Assembly (NCBI GenBank): GCA_027924585.1
Contig: BSBM01000050.1
Coordinates: 3,348,001 to 3,412,000 of the forward strand
Source of the DNA: Larix kaempferi
Taxonomy: Eukaryota; Streptophyta; Pinopsida; Pinales; Pinaceae
Length of the DNA stretch: 64,000 nucleotides
Direction: 5' to 3'
Below are positions 43,926-55,195 of the stretch, piece by piece. The stretch's first letter is position 1. Every line of letters starts with the position of its first letter. A program made the position numbers and the translations under genes. Under the pieces are notes generated by a model. That model worked only from the letters and a program-made list of their open reading frames with translations, did no database searches and was not told where the DNA came from.

Positions 43926-44982
43926 ATCATGCGTATATTAAGGAATTCACCGCCATTCAATGGCACGTTCATAGAACAAAATGCGCGGAGGACGCCATAT
44001 TGTTTTGTATCTTCAGTTGAGATTGTTCTCCATACATTTTTCATTAATAAATGGGGTCCAGGCATTTCCAACTATTGTAATTGGTGAATTTGGACTTCTA
44101 CTTGGCGTTGGAGAAGAGTGAATATGAGTGATTAAGAAGTGGCCACATAGGTAGTAGAGAGGTGGAATTCTAGACCAATTCTCTCATCGAGGTTAGGAAC
44201 CAAAAGTAGGAGGCCTTGAGTGATCTAAGAAAGGAAAAGTAAGATAATGCGTAGTCTCAAGCAAAGCAAGATAGTTTAAGGCAATCAATAAAGGAAGCAC
44301 AAGAAACGACATGCAATTTAGTAGAGGTTCAGTTCTAGTCCACAGCCTATTTATGCTCGGCATGAATGACTGAATCATTATTTATCTAATTCCTATGTCT
44401 ATACCCAAATAAAACTTGAGGGAATTATTTATGTTATTTATGGGTTATGAAGTACATCTTTTGTATGGATTCTTTTAGCACGAACGATCAAGGTATTCTT
44501 CATTTCTTTTGTACCAGTGAAATGGGAAGAAGGGGTTCTTCTCACACGAAGGGCTCCAAATGAACTAAATGTTTCTTTAATGGAATAAATTGAAAAAGAC
44601 CATGTTGTTGAGGTTCAACCAACAATCTCTTTCCTTATTCCCAAAGAAAGAGTAAGGTAGTGAGTATTATTCTCTCCAATGACTCTTTATGAACTAGAAT
44701 TTCAGAGAGGCGGCAGCAAATGCGTCTACAAGAAATCTTGTTAAGTATTGATACATACATTATCATGTCCAAGTATTTTATGTGCCCAATCTAGTCTCAC
44801 CTCAAGAAGCATCCTATCATATTGGCTACTATTAAGTTAAGGTCAACATAAATTCTTTCATTTTGGAAGTCTCAAAATAGCAGTCTAGCAAAGTGAAGAA
44901 TTTAGTACAATCACTAGAGTGAGAACATGAAGAATTAGAACCGAGTTTGGTGGCTTTCCAATAGAAAAACCAAATGGCATTG
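43926..44982. other. No recognised feature
   Basis: There is no frame longer than about 60 codons and no repeat relationship that I can see with the rest of the window. The final bases, CATTG at 44978-44982, are the left target-site copy for the tandem Ty3-type array. Confidence 0.6.
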
Positions 44983-45517
44983 TGATCTAGATGGATATCG
45001 GTGGCCACCCACCTATTCTACTGGATCAAAACAAATTTTCCAATTTGGCAATTTTTCAAGTAATATGACTACTTAAGATGGATGTGAGATGGATATCAAT
45101 GACCACGAACCTATTCTATGAGCTCAAGACATTTTTTCCAATTTGCCAGTTTTTATAGATTTTTGTGTCCAAAAATTCTAAGGCCGTTTTGAGGCCCCAA
45201 ACGACTATTTTTGGTGATGTTGTAGTTTAATTAGAATTAAAGCAAGATTGAATGGGTGAAATGTGTACATCTCGACTATACCTTTCCAACAAGCTACCGA
45301 ATGCCCTAAACATAGATCGTATGTTGCCACATATCTTCTCATAGATATAGCTACCACCATTCTAGTGGATTTTATTTTACAGTTTGTTCTGTTTCATTCA
45401 TTTAATAGAATCCGTGTTTATTGTATCACTATGTTTCTTGCAATATATATATATATATATATGTGTATATGGTTCTATATATGCTCTTTCATTTTGTTCT
45501 CACATAAATCCGTATTA
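44983..45517 (+). repeat. LTR A of the tandem Ty3-type array
   Basis: It is 535 bp long and shorter than LTR B and C because it lacks a segment between atagatcgtatg and ttgccacatatc, where the others carry a stretch with gttaggrttttmtccctcat. It includes a TA microsatellite at about 45442-45463. Confidence 0.85.
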
Positions 45518-45518
45518 G

Positions 45519-45530
45519 TGGTATCAGAGC
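45519..45530 (+). promoter_or_regulatory. Primer-binding site after LTR A (initiator tRNA-Met)
   Basis: TGGTATCAGAGC lies two bases after LTR A. The same place after LTR B reads TGGTATTAG and is degraded. Confidence 0.88.
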
Positions 45531-45765
45531 AATATGCTCTATGTTGTCTCTCAGTACATGTCCCCAACAAGATATGGGTATTGAGAGTTGGGTCTTGAAC
45601 TAGTCGAGCTTGTGTAAAACCACTCTCATTGGACCAAGAAACCTCACACGGAAGGAGAAGGAAAGAGAGATGACGGATCAAGAGATCCTATCAAGTTTTT
45701 GCTCGAGGAAGCCCTAACGCGACAAAAGAACGAGATGATATAAAATTTCTCCCAGATCCTTTGAC

Positions 45766-46620
45766 AGATGCCAACATCAATGGAAGGATCATCAAGTAGT
45801 GCCTTCAGAGGAGACACACCCTTCAAGGTACAAGTTAATTTTGATATTCCTTTATTTGAATTCCAGATTGATGTTGATGCCCTAGATAAATGGTTAAGTA
45901 TGCTAGAAGGGTATTTCTCTGTCCACAATTTTTCCAATTCAGAAAATATCACCTTTGAGCTCCTTAAGCCTGTCTCCCATGTCAAAAATTGGTGGGAAAT
46001 TATTGTGTGCAAACCTTAACAGAGGAGTTTGAATTGTTTGATGCCAATCCCACTTGGGCCTCTTTTATAGATTCCATTAAAGAACAATATTACCCTGTTA
46101 TAAATTATGACGACTAGTACACCGGATGGACCAGTGACTATGTCAAGAGATGGACCAAACAACGCTGGAGTACACCAATAATTTTCATACCTTGGGCACA
46201 AAGTTGGGTATCAGAGACTTAGAGAGGAACTTGGTTCTGAAATATCGTAGTGGCCTACATTAGTACATATGAATAGAGATTGAATTCATGGACATCTCTT
46301 CACTTGGGAGCCGCTTATTGGTATGTTGTCAAAATCGAGTAGAAGCTTCAGGAAAAGAACAAGTGAGAATTTGGACCTATGAATCTACTGCATAAGCAAG
46401 GCAAGGGAAACCATGGATCGCAGAACAAAGGATAGGGTAAGGACAACCAACCCCAGGACAACCAGTCCTAACCATAAGCAAAGAAAGGTAACATAAAGAC
46501 AAAGAAGGACACTGGGAAGCGGTGCGAGTTCCACAAAATCCCCTGGCATAACACTGAAGAATGTCACTCAAATCATTCATTGGTAGCCAAGATCAAAGAT
46601 TCATAATCATATCACAATTG
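45766..46620 (+). pseudogene. Gag fragment, first unit of the array
   Basis: An 83-codon frame carries DIPLFEFQIDVDALDKWLS and VKNWWEI, the start of a Ty3-type gag domain. Further pieces (ANPTWASFIDSIKEQYY) follow after a stop and a shift. A knuckle-like CEFHKIPWHNTEEC is near 46530-46570. It is not translatable as a whole. The second unit has the same order at 52780-53560. Confidence 0.85.
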
Positions 46621-48220
46621 TGATTCTGATTCAGAAGCCATTGTCACAGTCACAGACGCGGGGAAGCAGATCATTGATTGATCTAGGTGTTTCTCTGTAT
46701 TTGTTATACCTCAAAGTTACACTTCGAGCATTAGTGTCATATCTCCATGATATATGACCTAGTGACACTTCCTCCTGATATGTGTTTTACCTCGTTGGTC
46801 CTTTTGCAGTTGAAAGACAACCTCATGGGCCAAGTGTTACCCTGATTGACCTTCTTTTGCCCTAATTTTTGCGGCATGCCTTCAACCCAAGGCGCGAAAA
46901 ACCCTAATTGCCGCATGTTGCACAACAGCTGGGGCACAAAAATTCCTATATTTTCGCGTTATGCTCAGTGTATAGGGCGTGAAAATCCCATAATAGTCTT
47001 TTTGCTTAGATTTGGGATCTTCATCCTTCGAGAGATTTTATTGGGATTGGCTCATCTGATTCAATCCTTACCTGTTCTCCTTGTTTAGCCTAGTTGATCC
47101 ACTAAACTCTCACGAGATCCACCTTCCTCTCCCTATGGTTAGCTTTCCAAATATTGTAAAGGAGAGGCCATCCATAAGCCAAAGGGAGGACTATTTGGGG
47201 CATCCAACCTATGATCCTAAGAGAGTTGCAGAGATAGATAAAGGGGAGGAGCATTGGAGCTAAAGGTCACTTGGACATCAAGAAACTCTTTGTAAGCATC
47301 TTCAAGCTTCTAATCAACAATAACTTGTCTTGTTTTCCCACTTTGTGTGTATTATGTTGTAATCATTGGCATGAAGTGTATTCAATAGGATTTAGATCTA
47401 ACTTGTACTTCAAGGTATTTGGAAGATCGTTTGTTTGTCTTTGTTTGATCTTGACAGGTTCAACTTAAGAACTTCAAGGTTAAAGCTGGAAGCAGGACAA
47501 ACGTCTGATTTAAGGTGAGTGACATTCTTTCTCCATTTTTAAGTACGTTTAATCTTGATATATGAGTTTGATTTAGGATTTCAAGGGTGCATTTGTTATG
47601 ATTTGTCTTAGATTACTTTAGTTTAAGCGAAGAGAACCTCTTCTTATCCGTAGGAAGAAAGTTCTACAACAGTAACCAAAATTTTTGTATTGTCTCAGAT
47701 GCTAATGAAAGTGGCACATCGCAAAGGGATTGACAAGATCTTTCTGACGACATTTGTTTCACCCCAAACGAACTCCGGATGGAAGATATATTAAAATTTG
47801 AAGTTTCGGCAAACAATGGAAAAATGCAAAAAGGGTGCCACATGCCACCAATGGAACGGTGCCACGTGCCTTGTATGGTGATGACATGGCATCGAGGTGG
47901 ACCATTTGTCTCTTGACACGTGGAGGTACAAAATCCCAGTAAGCAATGACATGGACAGTCATATCGCAACACATGGCAGGTCAGTTTGGTTTATTTTGGG
48001 TTATGTTCATCAAAAGTTATGGTGGTGGTGACGAAGGTTGAACTCGCAACTTCCCAAACACCAAGCAAGCGCCCTCACCAGTCTTTCTATGTGTATTCCT
48101 TGTTAACCATATGATTAATATGGTATTTAAAGTTTTAGCGCTTATAATTTTGAAAAGTGGGCAAGCTAACGGTTTGAACTGCCAACCCAAACTTTGGTAA
48201 ACAACTAATTTCATGCACTT

Positions 48221-48235
48221 AACTATTGCAACAAT
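48221..48235 (+). repeat. 15-bp target-site duplication of the SINE (left)
   Basis: AACTATTGCAACAAT is repeated exactly at 48372-48386 after the poly-A tail. This length is typical of insertions primed by LINE endonuclease. Confidence 0.95.
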
Positions 48236-48371
48236 TGGGGCCGCCGTTATGGCCGGGTGGCTGGGGCGGTCGGCTGTGGCCGTCCCCACCCAGGATCGAC
48301 CCCGAGACCCCGTCCGATTCGGCGTTCTCACCCACCATTGAGTGCCGGTTTAACTAGCATGTGAAAAAAAA
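48236..48371 (+). mobile_element. tRNA-derived SINE, complete, 136 bp
   Basis: A promoter A box TGGCCGGGTGGC (48250-48261) and a B box GGATCGACCCC (48293-48303) are spaced 31 bp apart, as in tRNA genes. The body ends in a run of A. A perfect 15-bp duplication flanks it. It would be transcribed by RNA polymerase III and moved by LINE proteins. The A box resembles that of tRNA-Ser or tRNA-Leu, but the source tRNA is not certain. A second B-box-like phrase, gaggttcaacc-like on the minus strand, near 48036-48050 may be another SINE remnant. Confidence 0.92.
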
Positions 48372-49706
48372 AACTATTGCAACAATCAAAGGGAGTGGGA
48401 TTATTTAAGACAAAGGGGGTCCGATGGTTTCAAAATTTTGACCACCCAATACAAATACAAACAACCAACCAATGCGTCGGAGGTTTCGGGCTTGGTTAAG
48501 ACCCGAATTTTATTCCTTTTTCATTATAACCATACACTATGTTTACCATGTGGTTGGCAACGGTTTTTGGTCTACAGTTGGATTTGGTTGCCATGGGACA
48601 TAAATACAACCCCCACCCCTTCCACTATTTAAACGCCTTTACCATTAAGCTATGGGGGAGGCCATTCGACGAAGTCATTGTGGAGGACAAGTCTAGTCAA
48701 GGAGGCCATCGGTGCCAAGGGTCGAGGCATGGAGTAGGATTAGCACATTATGGAGTGGGCATCAAACTTTGGGTAACAAATCTAAGTTTGAATTATGCCT
48801 TTAGTTTGGTGCACTTTTTATGGGTTGTTTGTGATTATAGTTTTTCATGTAACTATTGAAAGCCCATGATAATGTTTGTAAGCAAGAGAAGTGGTCATTT
48901 GTACATTTTATGGTGGTATTAAAGGCCATTGAGTCTACCACCAAATGATTTCATTCGATATGTTGGCTTGTACAGGTGCAGACATGTTGAGGTGGATTTT
49001 AATACCATGAAGTGTTCCATGAAGTGCACTTTCTATTGTTGCATTATGACTTGAAGATGAATATTCGCCATGTTGTAATGGGATTATAGCCAGATGCTTG
49101 TGAGAGATCATCCTTTGTCAGAGGATACCGTCTCTTTATAGGAGATAAATAGCCACATTGTATGAGAGTATCTCTTTGATACTACCACATGTTGTGGGGA
49201 TTCTATTGCCACTTGATGATGCGGGAATTCATCCCTTTGTAAAGGAGAGTATCTTTGAATAAGAGAATGAAGCGCCTATGCAGTTGAGAGAAGCTTGGAG
49301 ACATAGACTACACTGGGTGAAATCCATTAACAACTCGGTGATATCTCGCCTTATGTGTTGATATCTTGTCTCATGTTTTCTTATGCATGTTATTTCCGCA
49401 ATTATGTTCATTAAATGCATTAAGAGATGATATATGAGATAAAAAGCGCATTCATAAAGTTTAATATTCAAATTGGATTCAAGCCTTAAATGCAATCAGG
49501 TTCAATTAAAACGGTCCTATAACTAATCACTTTGTGAAGTGATCCTAGAATCATATTAGGTTGATATTAAGGTCACCCCAAATCAAATCATTGATGTAGA
49601 ACCCAATGCCACTATTACTATGACACATATTCAACTAGAGGAAATAGAAGGGTCCAAGGCAGAAGAGTGCCTCTTCCACTCATAGATATGGGTGAAGGGA
49701 ATCCCC

Positions 49707-51015
49707 TATCACGTCCCCTCCCACGGACCCAATTCAAGGAAGGGAACATGATACCAAATTATGGTAGCTTTTACATAAACTCATCCCATTCATCAAATTC
49801 ATAGAATTAAAAATAAATGTGTGCATATGCCATTCAATTTAACACAGCAGAAGTAATATTCTACTCACACATATATTATGCAATTTCCAACATATGGATA
49901 AACATGAACAATTTAAAAACATTTGCAGAAGTAAACACAGAAAGAGAATACTCATCTTGATGTAATGCTGTCCCAAGCAACTAGCTATGTCGCTGCAACG
50001 TTCCACCCAACCATAGGTCTCTGCCCAGCCTATATTCTTTCAGCACTCAGATACCACCCCCGAGCTGGGCATGATATCTACAAGGAAAATGGGACTCTCA
50101 AGCTCAGCACAGCCAAAGCAATGGATACCCATCTCAACCCCAACATTCTCTTACACACAACAAACTCAACAACTGAGCATGGATACACATTTTCAACAAC
50201 GGGATTTATAGAATAGGGTCTATGGGTTTTCCCAGAATCGTGGCACACCCAAAAACGGATTGTGGGAAGAGGAAATCAACCCCAGGGAATAAAGACGATT
50301 TATCCCACAATATATGAGCATACAGTGGGCCAAAACGGTCTCTATAAAACCCCAAAATCCATTTATTCTCTTCCCCACTGTTAACCAAAACAAAAACGCC
50401 CTTCCCAGCTAGGAAAATGGAGGAAAACACAACAAAACCATGGAGGAAAATGCCCAGGAAGCTCCCAACTCGTGAGAGAGAAAAATTGATGGGTGAAGAA
50501 TGGCTTGGGGAGAAATTTTGTGTCTCTTTTCTTGTTTAAGAATCCAAACACAAATTTCTATGAAGGGTGGCTTGCCCATACCCGAATTTGGACAGCCATA
50601 CCTCTCCATTCCCCAAGGCATTAACTTCCTCACCAACTCTTGGGAGAAATGAATGATTGGGAACAAAATTCAACATGGGTAGTTGAGGGTTCATGGGTTC
50701 TCTCATTGACATTTGGCTTGACTTGATTGGCTCAAGGGTTTGAATATTTCCCTCCCAATTCCTTGTAAACATCATGCCTCCATCTCTTGTTGCATTGCAT
50801 AGCTATTTGTGGGCATTTATATTAAAATGCATATTTACAATTTCATGGCTCATTAGCACATGGGTAACACAATACTAAATACTTTCCTCTTCAAGATCGA
50901 GTGTTCACTAGCGGGGCCTTGGCCTTGAGCTCCATGCTAGGAATCCTACATAATATGCATACAACATTTACATTATAGTCCAAAATATGCTAAGGGTCAA
51001 AATGGGGGTATTACA
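49707..51015 (-). mobile_element. Solo LTR, 1.3 kb, of an unrelated LTR element
   Basis: Read on the minus strand it starts TGTAATACCCCCATTTTGACCC, a start common among plant Ty3 LTRs, and ends GGGACGTGATA. It is flanked by C-rich TCCCC and CCCCC. The paralogous site at 53816-53835 (gaatccccctacattttg) is uninterrupted, which proves an insertion here. No internal coding sequence is present. The end is TA rather than CA, so the left border may be off by a few bases or mutated. Confidence 0.72.
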
Positions 51016-51810
51016 CCCCCCTACATTTTGTTGTCGACAATGACATCCAAAAGAACCTAATATCAGTAGAAGTCATCAAGAGCTTGGATCTACTGATAAC
51101 ACCACACCCACAACCATAGACCATCGGTTGGCTAATCCAAGGACAAGGTATCCGTGTCAACCATCAGTGTTTTCTACCATACAACATCAATCCTTTCAAA
51201 TACGATGGATTGTGTGATGTGGATCCACTTGAATTCTGTGATGTTCTTTTATGGAAGCCATATATGTGGAAGTGTCATGTTGTATATGAGTCACGACCTC
51301 GTAGTGTTATTTTCACTTTGACAGGATTAGCTCTATCGGATACCAGAGACAATTGCACCTAGCATAGTCTCTTTGACCCTAACCAAGTAGTGCAGTAAGA
51401 TAATATCCCACACTGGGAAATTTTCCCTCTTCACAATTACCTCTGAAGGTGACATCAAATCACAAATACCTCTACAAACTCTACACAAGGTCCCTCTTCT
51501 CAGCAGAAACAAGAAGAATGCAAAGGCGTTGTTGTCTTTCCTATCTGGGTACCTCTATGGTGAAATTCCATACATTCAAGGTGATCCTCCATACAAGAAT
51601 CATCCACACCAGTTCAATCCAAGGATAATAATGCAACCAAAATTGTTGAACAAATATAACACTTCCATCAACAACAATTACAACTCTATTAGGTTGTCAA
51701 AGTAAGGCAACTTCATCACCTCAACAAATGTTTCACTATGAGCTCAAACCAACACATAGTTCGCCATATGATGAGGGGCTTAACGCAATGGAGACCATTA
51801 CTTCTTAAGC
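51016..51810 (+). pseudogene. Protease-region fragment, first unit of the array
   Basis: In broken frames the plus strand reads FVVDNDIQKNLISVEVIKSL and LCDVDPLEFCDVLLWKPYM, the retropepsin-like region of this Ty3 family, in which CDV.PL...DVLLG.PY is conserved. Similar text occurs in the second unit at 53830-54440. Stops interrupt it near 51360. A polypurine run, gcgggggggat, precedes LTR B at 51810-51819. Confidence 0.8.
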
Positions 51811-51819
51811 GGGGGGGAT

Positions 51820-52470
51820 TGATCCAGATGGATATCAGTGACCACCCACCTATTCCACTGGCTCAATTTTTTTTTCTAGTTTGATAGTTTTTCGGGTTAG
51901 AGGACTACTCCATATGGATATCATTGGCCAAAAATTTTACGAATTTTGGCAACTTTTACAAATTTTTGTGTCCAAAAATTATGGGGGCATTTTGAGGCCC
52001 TAAACGAAATATTGTATAAACACCACAGTCCAATTGTTACCTAAGGTAGTACTGGATTGGAAAAATGTGTATTTCTTAGCTAGACCTTTCCAATGAGCCA
52101 CCGAATTCCCTAAATGGAGATCGTATGCAAAAGTTATGCCCCTCAACTAACCACCTCAGGACCCGTAAACCTTTTTATGGATCATCTCCTAGGGTTATGT
52201 TTTTGGATGTTAGGATTTTATCCCTCATGCTTATGATAAAAGACCCTTCAGACTCCTTTTGTAATCAACTTGACATGAATAAACATAGCCACCACAACTC
52301 TTCTTAGAGATATAGCTACCACCATTCTAACTGCTTTTATTTTATAATCTGTTCTATTTCATTCATTTAATAGAATCTTAGTTTACTGTATCACTATGTT
52401 CCTTGCAATATAACTATGTATATGGTTCTATATATGATATTTTATTTCATTCTCACATAAATTTGAATCG
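51820..52470 (+). repeat. LTR B, shared middle LTR of the tandem array
   Basis: It is about 651 bp, starts TGATCCAGATGG, and is preceded by a polypurine run and followed by a degraded primer site (TGGTATTAG at 52472). One LTR serves as the 3' end of the first unit and the 5' end of the second, the signature of a head-to-tail array made by unequal recombination. Confidence 0.85.
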
Positions 52471-52779
52471 TTGGTATTAGAAAAATATGCTCTCTAGTGT
52501 CTCTTAGTGCATGTCCCCAACGATATCCAGGTATCAAGGGTTGGATCTTGAACTAGTCAATATTGGGGAAAACCATTCTCGTCGTCCCAAGTAGCCTCAA
52601 ATGGCAAGAGAAGGAAAGAGAGATGATGGAGTAGGAGATCCTATCAATTTTTTTCTCCAGGAATACCTCGTGCAACAGAGGAAGGAGATGATATAAAATT
52701 TCACCCAGATCCTTCAACAGATGCAGTAGAAATAGAGGGATCATCAAGTAGTCACTTCGGAGGAGACACACGCTTCAAG

Positions 52780-53560
52780 GTACAAGTTAATTTTGATATT
52801 CCTTTATTTGAAGGCCAAATCAATGTTGATGCACTAGATAAATGGTTGAGTCCGCTAAAAGGGTATTTCTCTGTCTACAATTTTTCAACAAGGAAAATAT
52901 CACCTTTGCGCTCCTTAAGCCTATGCCCCATGTCAAAAATTGGTGGGAAAATTATTGTGAGCAAACCATAATAGAGGAGTCTGAAATGTTTGAGGCCAAT
53001 CCCACTTGGGCCTCTTTTATAGATTTCATTAAAGAACAATATTACCCTATGGGAAACTATGACGACCAGTACATTGGATGGACCACATTGCGTCAAGAGA
53101 GGGACCAAATGGTGCTAGAGTATACCAACAATTTTCATACCTTGTGCACAAAGTATAAGAGACTGTGAGCGACACTTGGTTCTGAAATATCGTAGTGGCC
53201 TACATCGATAAATCTAAACAAATATGGAATTCATGGACATCTCTTCATTGGGATCCCCTTATCGATATGCTATCAAAATCTAGCATAAGTTTAAGCAAAA
53301 TAACAAGACATAATTTGGACATGCGAATCCACCGCATAATCAAGGCAAGGGAAACCCTAGATCACAAAAAAATGGACAAAGTAAGGAAAACCAACTCCAG
53401 GAAAACCAGTCCCAACCATAGGAAAATAAATGTAACAAAAAGACAAAGAAGGAAACCGGGAAGCGGTGCGAGTTCCACAAAATCCCATGGCACAACATTG
53501 ATGAATGTCACTCAAAGAAATCATTGGTGGTCAATATCAAAGATTCAAAATCATATCCCA
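52780..53560 (+). pseudogene. Gag fragment, second unit of the array
   Basis: A 108-codon frame (52842-53168) carries NPTWASFIDFIKEQYYPMGN and WTTLRQERDQMVLEYTNNFH, a standard Ty3 gag core. Upstream, DIPLFEGQINVDALDKWLS is in another frame, so at least one indel separates them. A zinc-binding-like CEFHKIPWHNIDEC is at about 53468-53510. Gag normally forms the particle; this copy cannot. Confidence 0.88.
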
Positions 53561-53831
53561 TTTCTGATTATGATTCATAACCCAATGTCATAGTCACAAA
53601 CAAGGGGAAGCAGATCATTGATGCAGAACCCAATGTCACCGTCACTATCACACAAATTCATCTAGAGGAAATAGAAGGGTCAGACACAAAAGAGCGCTTC
53701 TCCACTCATAGATGTGGGTGACGGGAATATCCCTACATTTTGTTGTTGATAATGGCATCCAAAATAACCCGAAGAGGAAAGAGAGCGCTTCTTCCACTCA
53801 CACTTTTGGGTGAAGGGAATCCCCCTACATT

Positions 53832-54440
53832 TTGTTGTCGAAAACGACATCAAGATATTGGAGCTACCAACCCGCAACCATACATGATTGGTTGGCTAAT
53901 CCAAGGATGAGGTATCTGTGTCAACCATCAGTTTCATCTACCATACGACATCACACAGACGAGGTTTTATGTGATGTGGCCCCACTTGAAGTCTATGATG
54001 TTCTTTTAGGGAAGCCATATATGGGAAAGTGTCATGCTATATATGAGCCACGAAATCATAATGTCATTGTCACTTTGGGAGGACAAATCTATTGGATACC
54101 AGAGACAGTTGCACCTACCGCAATCTCTTTGAAAATCAAATCACATATGCCTCCAAAACCTCTGCATGAGTTCCCTCTACTCAGCAGAAACAAGAAGATA
54201 AAAAAGGCATTGTTTCCTTTCATATCCATGTACCTCTATGGTCCAAGGCCGCCCATTTTAGTTTCTCCTCCAGACAAGAATCGTCCACACCAGTTCAGAC
54301 CAGGGATAATAAGGAAACCAAATTTTTTGATCAAGTCTAGCACTTCCATCAACAACAATTACAACCCTGTCAAGCTGTTAAAGAAAGGCAACTTCTTCAC
54401 CTTAGCAAATGTCTCGCTAGGAGATCAAATCAACACATAA
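53832..54440 (+). pseudogene. Protease-region ORF, second unit of the array
   Basis: A 202-codon frame includes LCDVAPLEVYDVLLGKPYMG, IVTLGGQIYWIPE and a C-terminal basic part. The N-terminal half of the protease, including the active-site region, lies in another frame (FVVENDIKI at about 53830). The frame ends at 54440, about 60 bp before LTR C, without any RT. It keeps a long open frame, but the missing N-terminus makes it non-functional as a protease. Confidence 0.82.
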
Positions 54441-54500
54441 ATCGCCATATGATGAGGGGCTTGACGAAATGGAAACCATTGCTTCTTAAGGAGGGATGAT

Positions 54501-55190
54501 TGATCGAGATGGATATCAGTAGCCACCCAACTATTCCACTGGCTCAAAACAAATTTTCTAGTTTGGAAAATTTTCAAGTCAGAGGACTACTCCAGATGGA
54601 TATCAATGGCCACCCATCTATTCCACGAGCTTAAGACAGTTTTTCCAGTTTGGCAAGTTTTACAGATTTTCATGTCCAAAACTTCTGAGGTTATTTTGAG
54701 GCCCTAAACGAAGTTTTTTGGTGATGCCACAATCCAATCATAGAAAAAGTAAGGACTAGATGGGTGAAATGTGTACTTTTTAGCTATACCTTTCCAAGGA
54801 TCTACCAAACACCCTAAACGGAGATCATATGCAAACGTTATGCCCCCGAAAAGTTGACACCTCAATTAACCACCTCGGGACCCGCAAACCTTTTTACAGA
54901 TCATATCCTATGTTTAGGTTTTTGGATGTTAGGGTTTTCTCCCTCATGCTTATGATAAAAAGGCCTTTAGACCTCCTTTTGTAATCATCCTGTCACGAAT
55001 GAGCGTAGCTGCCACATCTCTTCTCAGAGATATAGCTACCACCATTCTAACTTATTTTATTTTACAATTTGTTCTGTTTCATTCATTTAATAGAATCGGA
55101 GTTTATTGTATCACTATGTTCCATGCAATATATTTGTGTATATGGTTCTATATATTCTCTTTCATTTCATTCTCACATAAATCCAGATCA
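54501..55190 (+). repeat. LTR C of the tandem array
   Basis: It is 690 bp, starts TGATCGAGATGG and ends CCAGATCA, restoring the TG...CA ends. The sequence gaggagggatgat just before it is the polypurine tract. CATGG follows as the right target-site copy. Confidence 0.85.
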
Positions 55191-55195
55191 CATGG

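Larger units (their letters stand above)
46679..49586. mobile_element. 2.9-kb insertion of uncertain class inside the first array unit
   Basis: The inserted DNA is bordered by ATCATTGAT at 46670-46678 and 49587-49595. The second unit of the array shows the uninterrupted site (cagatcattgatgcagaaccc at about 53612). A 9-bp duplication would fit a Mutator-type element, though no long terminal inverted repeat is obvious. If the duplication is only TTGAT, the insert is TGAT...ATCA (to 49590), which would fit an LTR element or a large solo LTR. No transposase, RT or other domain is readable. A SINE sits inside it. Confidence 0.7.
44983..55190 (+). mobile_element. Head-to-tail array of a Ty3-type element lacking RT and integrase: LTR-internal-LTR-internal-LTR
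   Basis: Three related LTRs (44983-45517, 51820-52470, 54501-55190) begin TGATC.AGATGGATATC. Each of the two internal regions holds a gag fragment and a protease fragment in the same order and no RT, RNase H or integrase. The outer flanks are CATTG (44978-44982) and CATGG (55191-55195), a plausible 5-bp TSD with one mismatch, so the array behaves as one insertion. The first internal region was later split by a 2.9-kb insertion and a 1.3-kb solo LTR. All coding parts are broken. The family is non-autonomous here and would have needed enzymes from another element. Confidence 0.85.

Noticed and set aside
45442-45463. TA run near the end of LTR A as a possible origin or regulatory site
   Set aside because: It is a simple microsatellite in a decayed LTR and is reduced in the other two LTRs.
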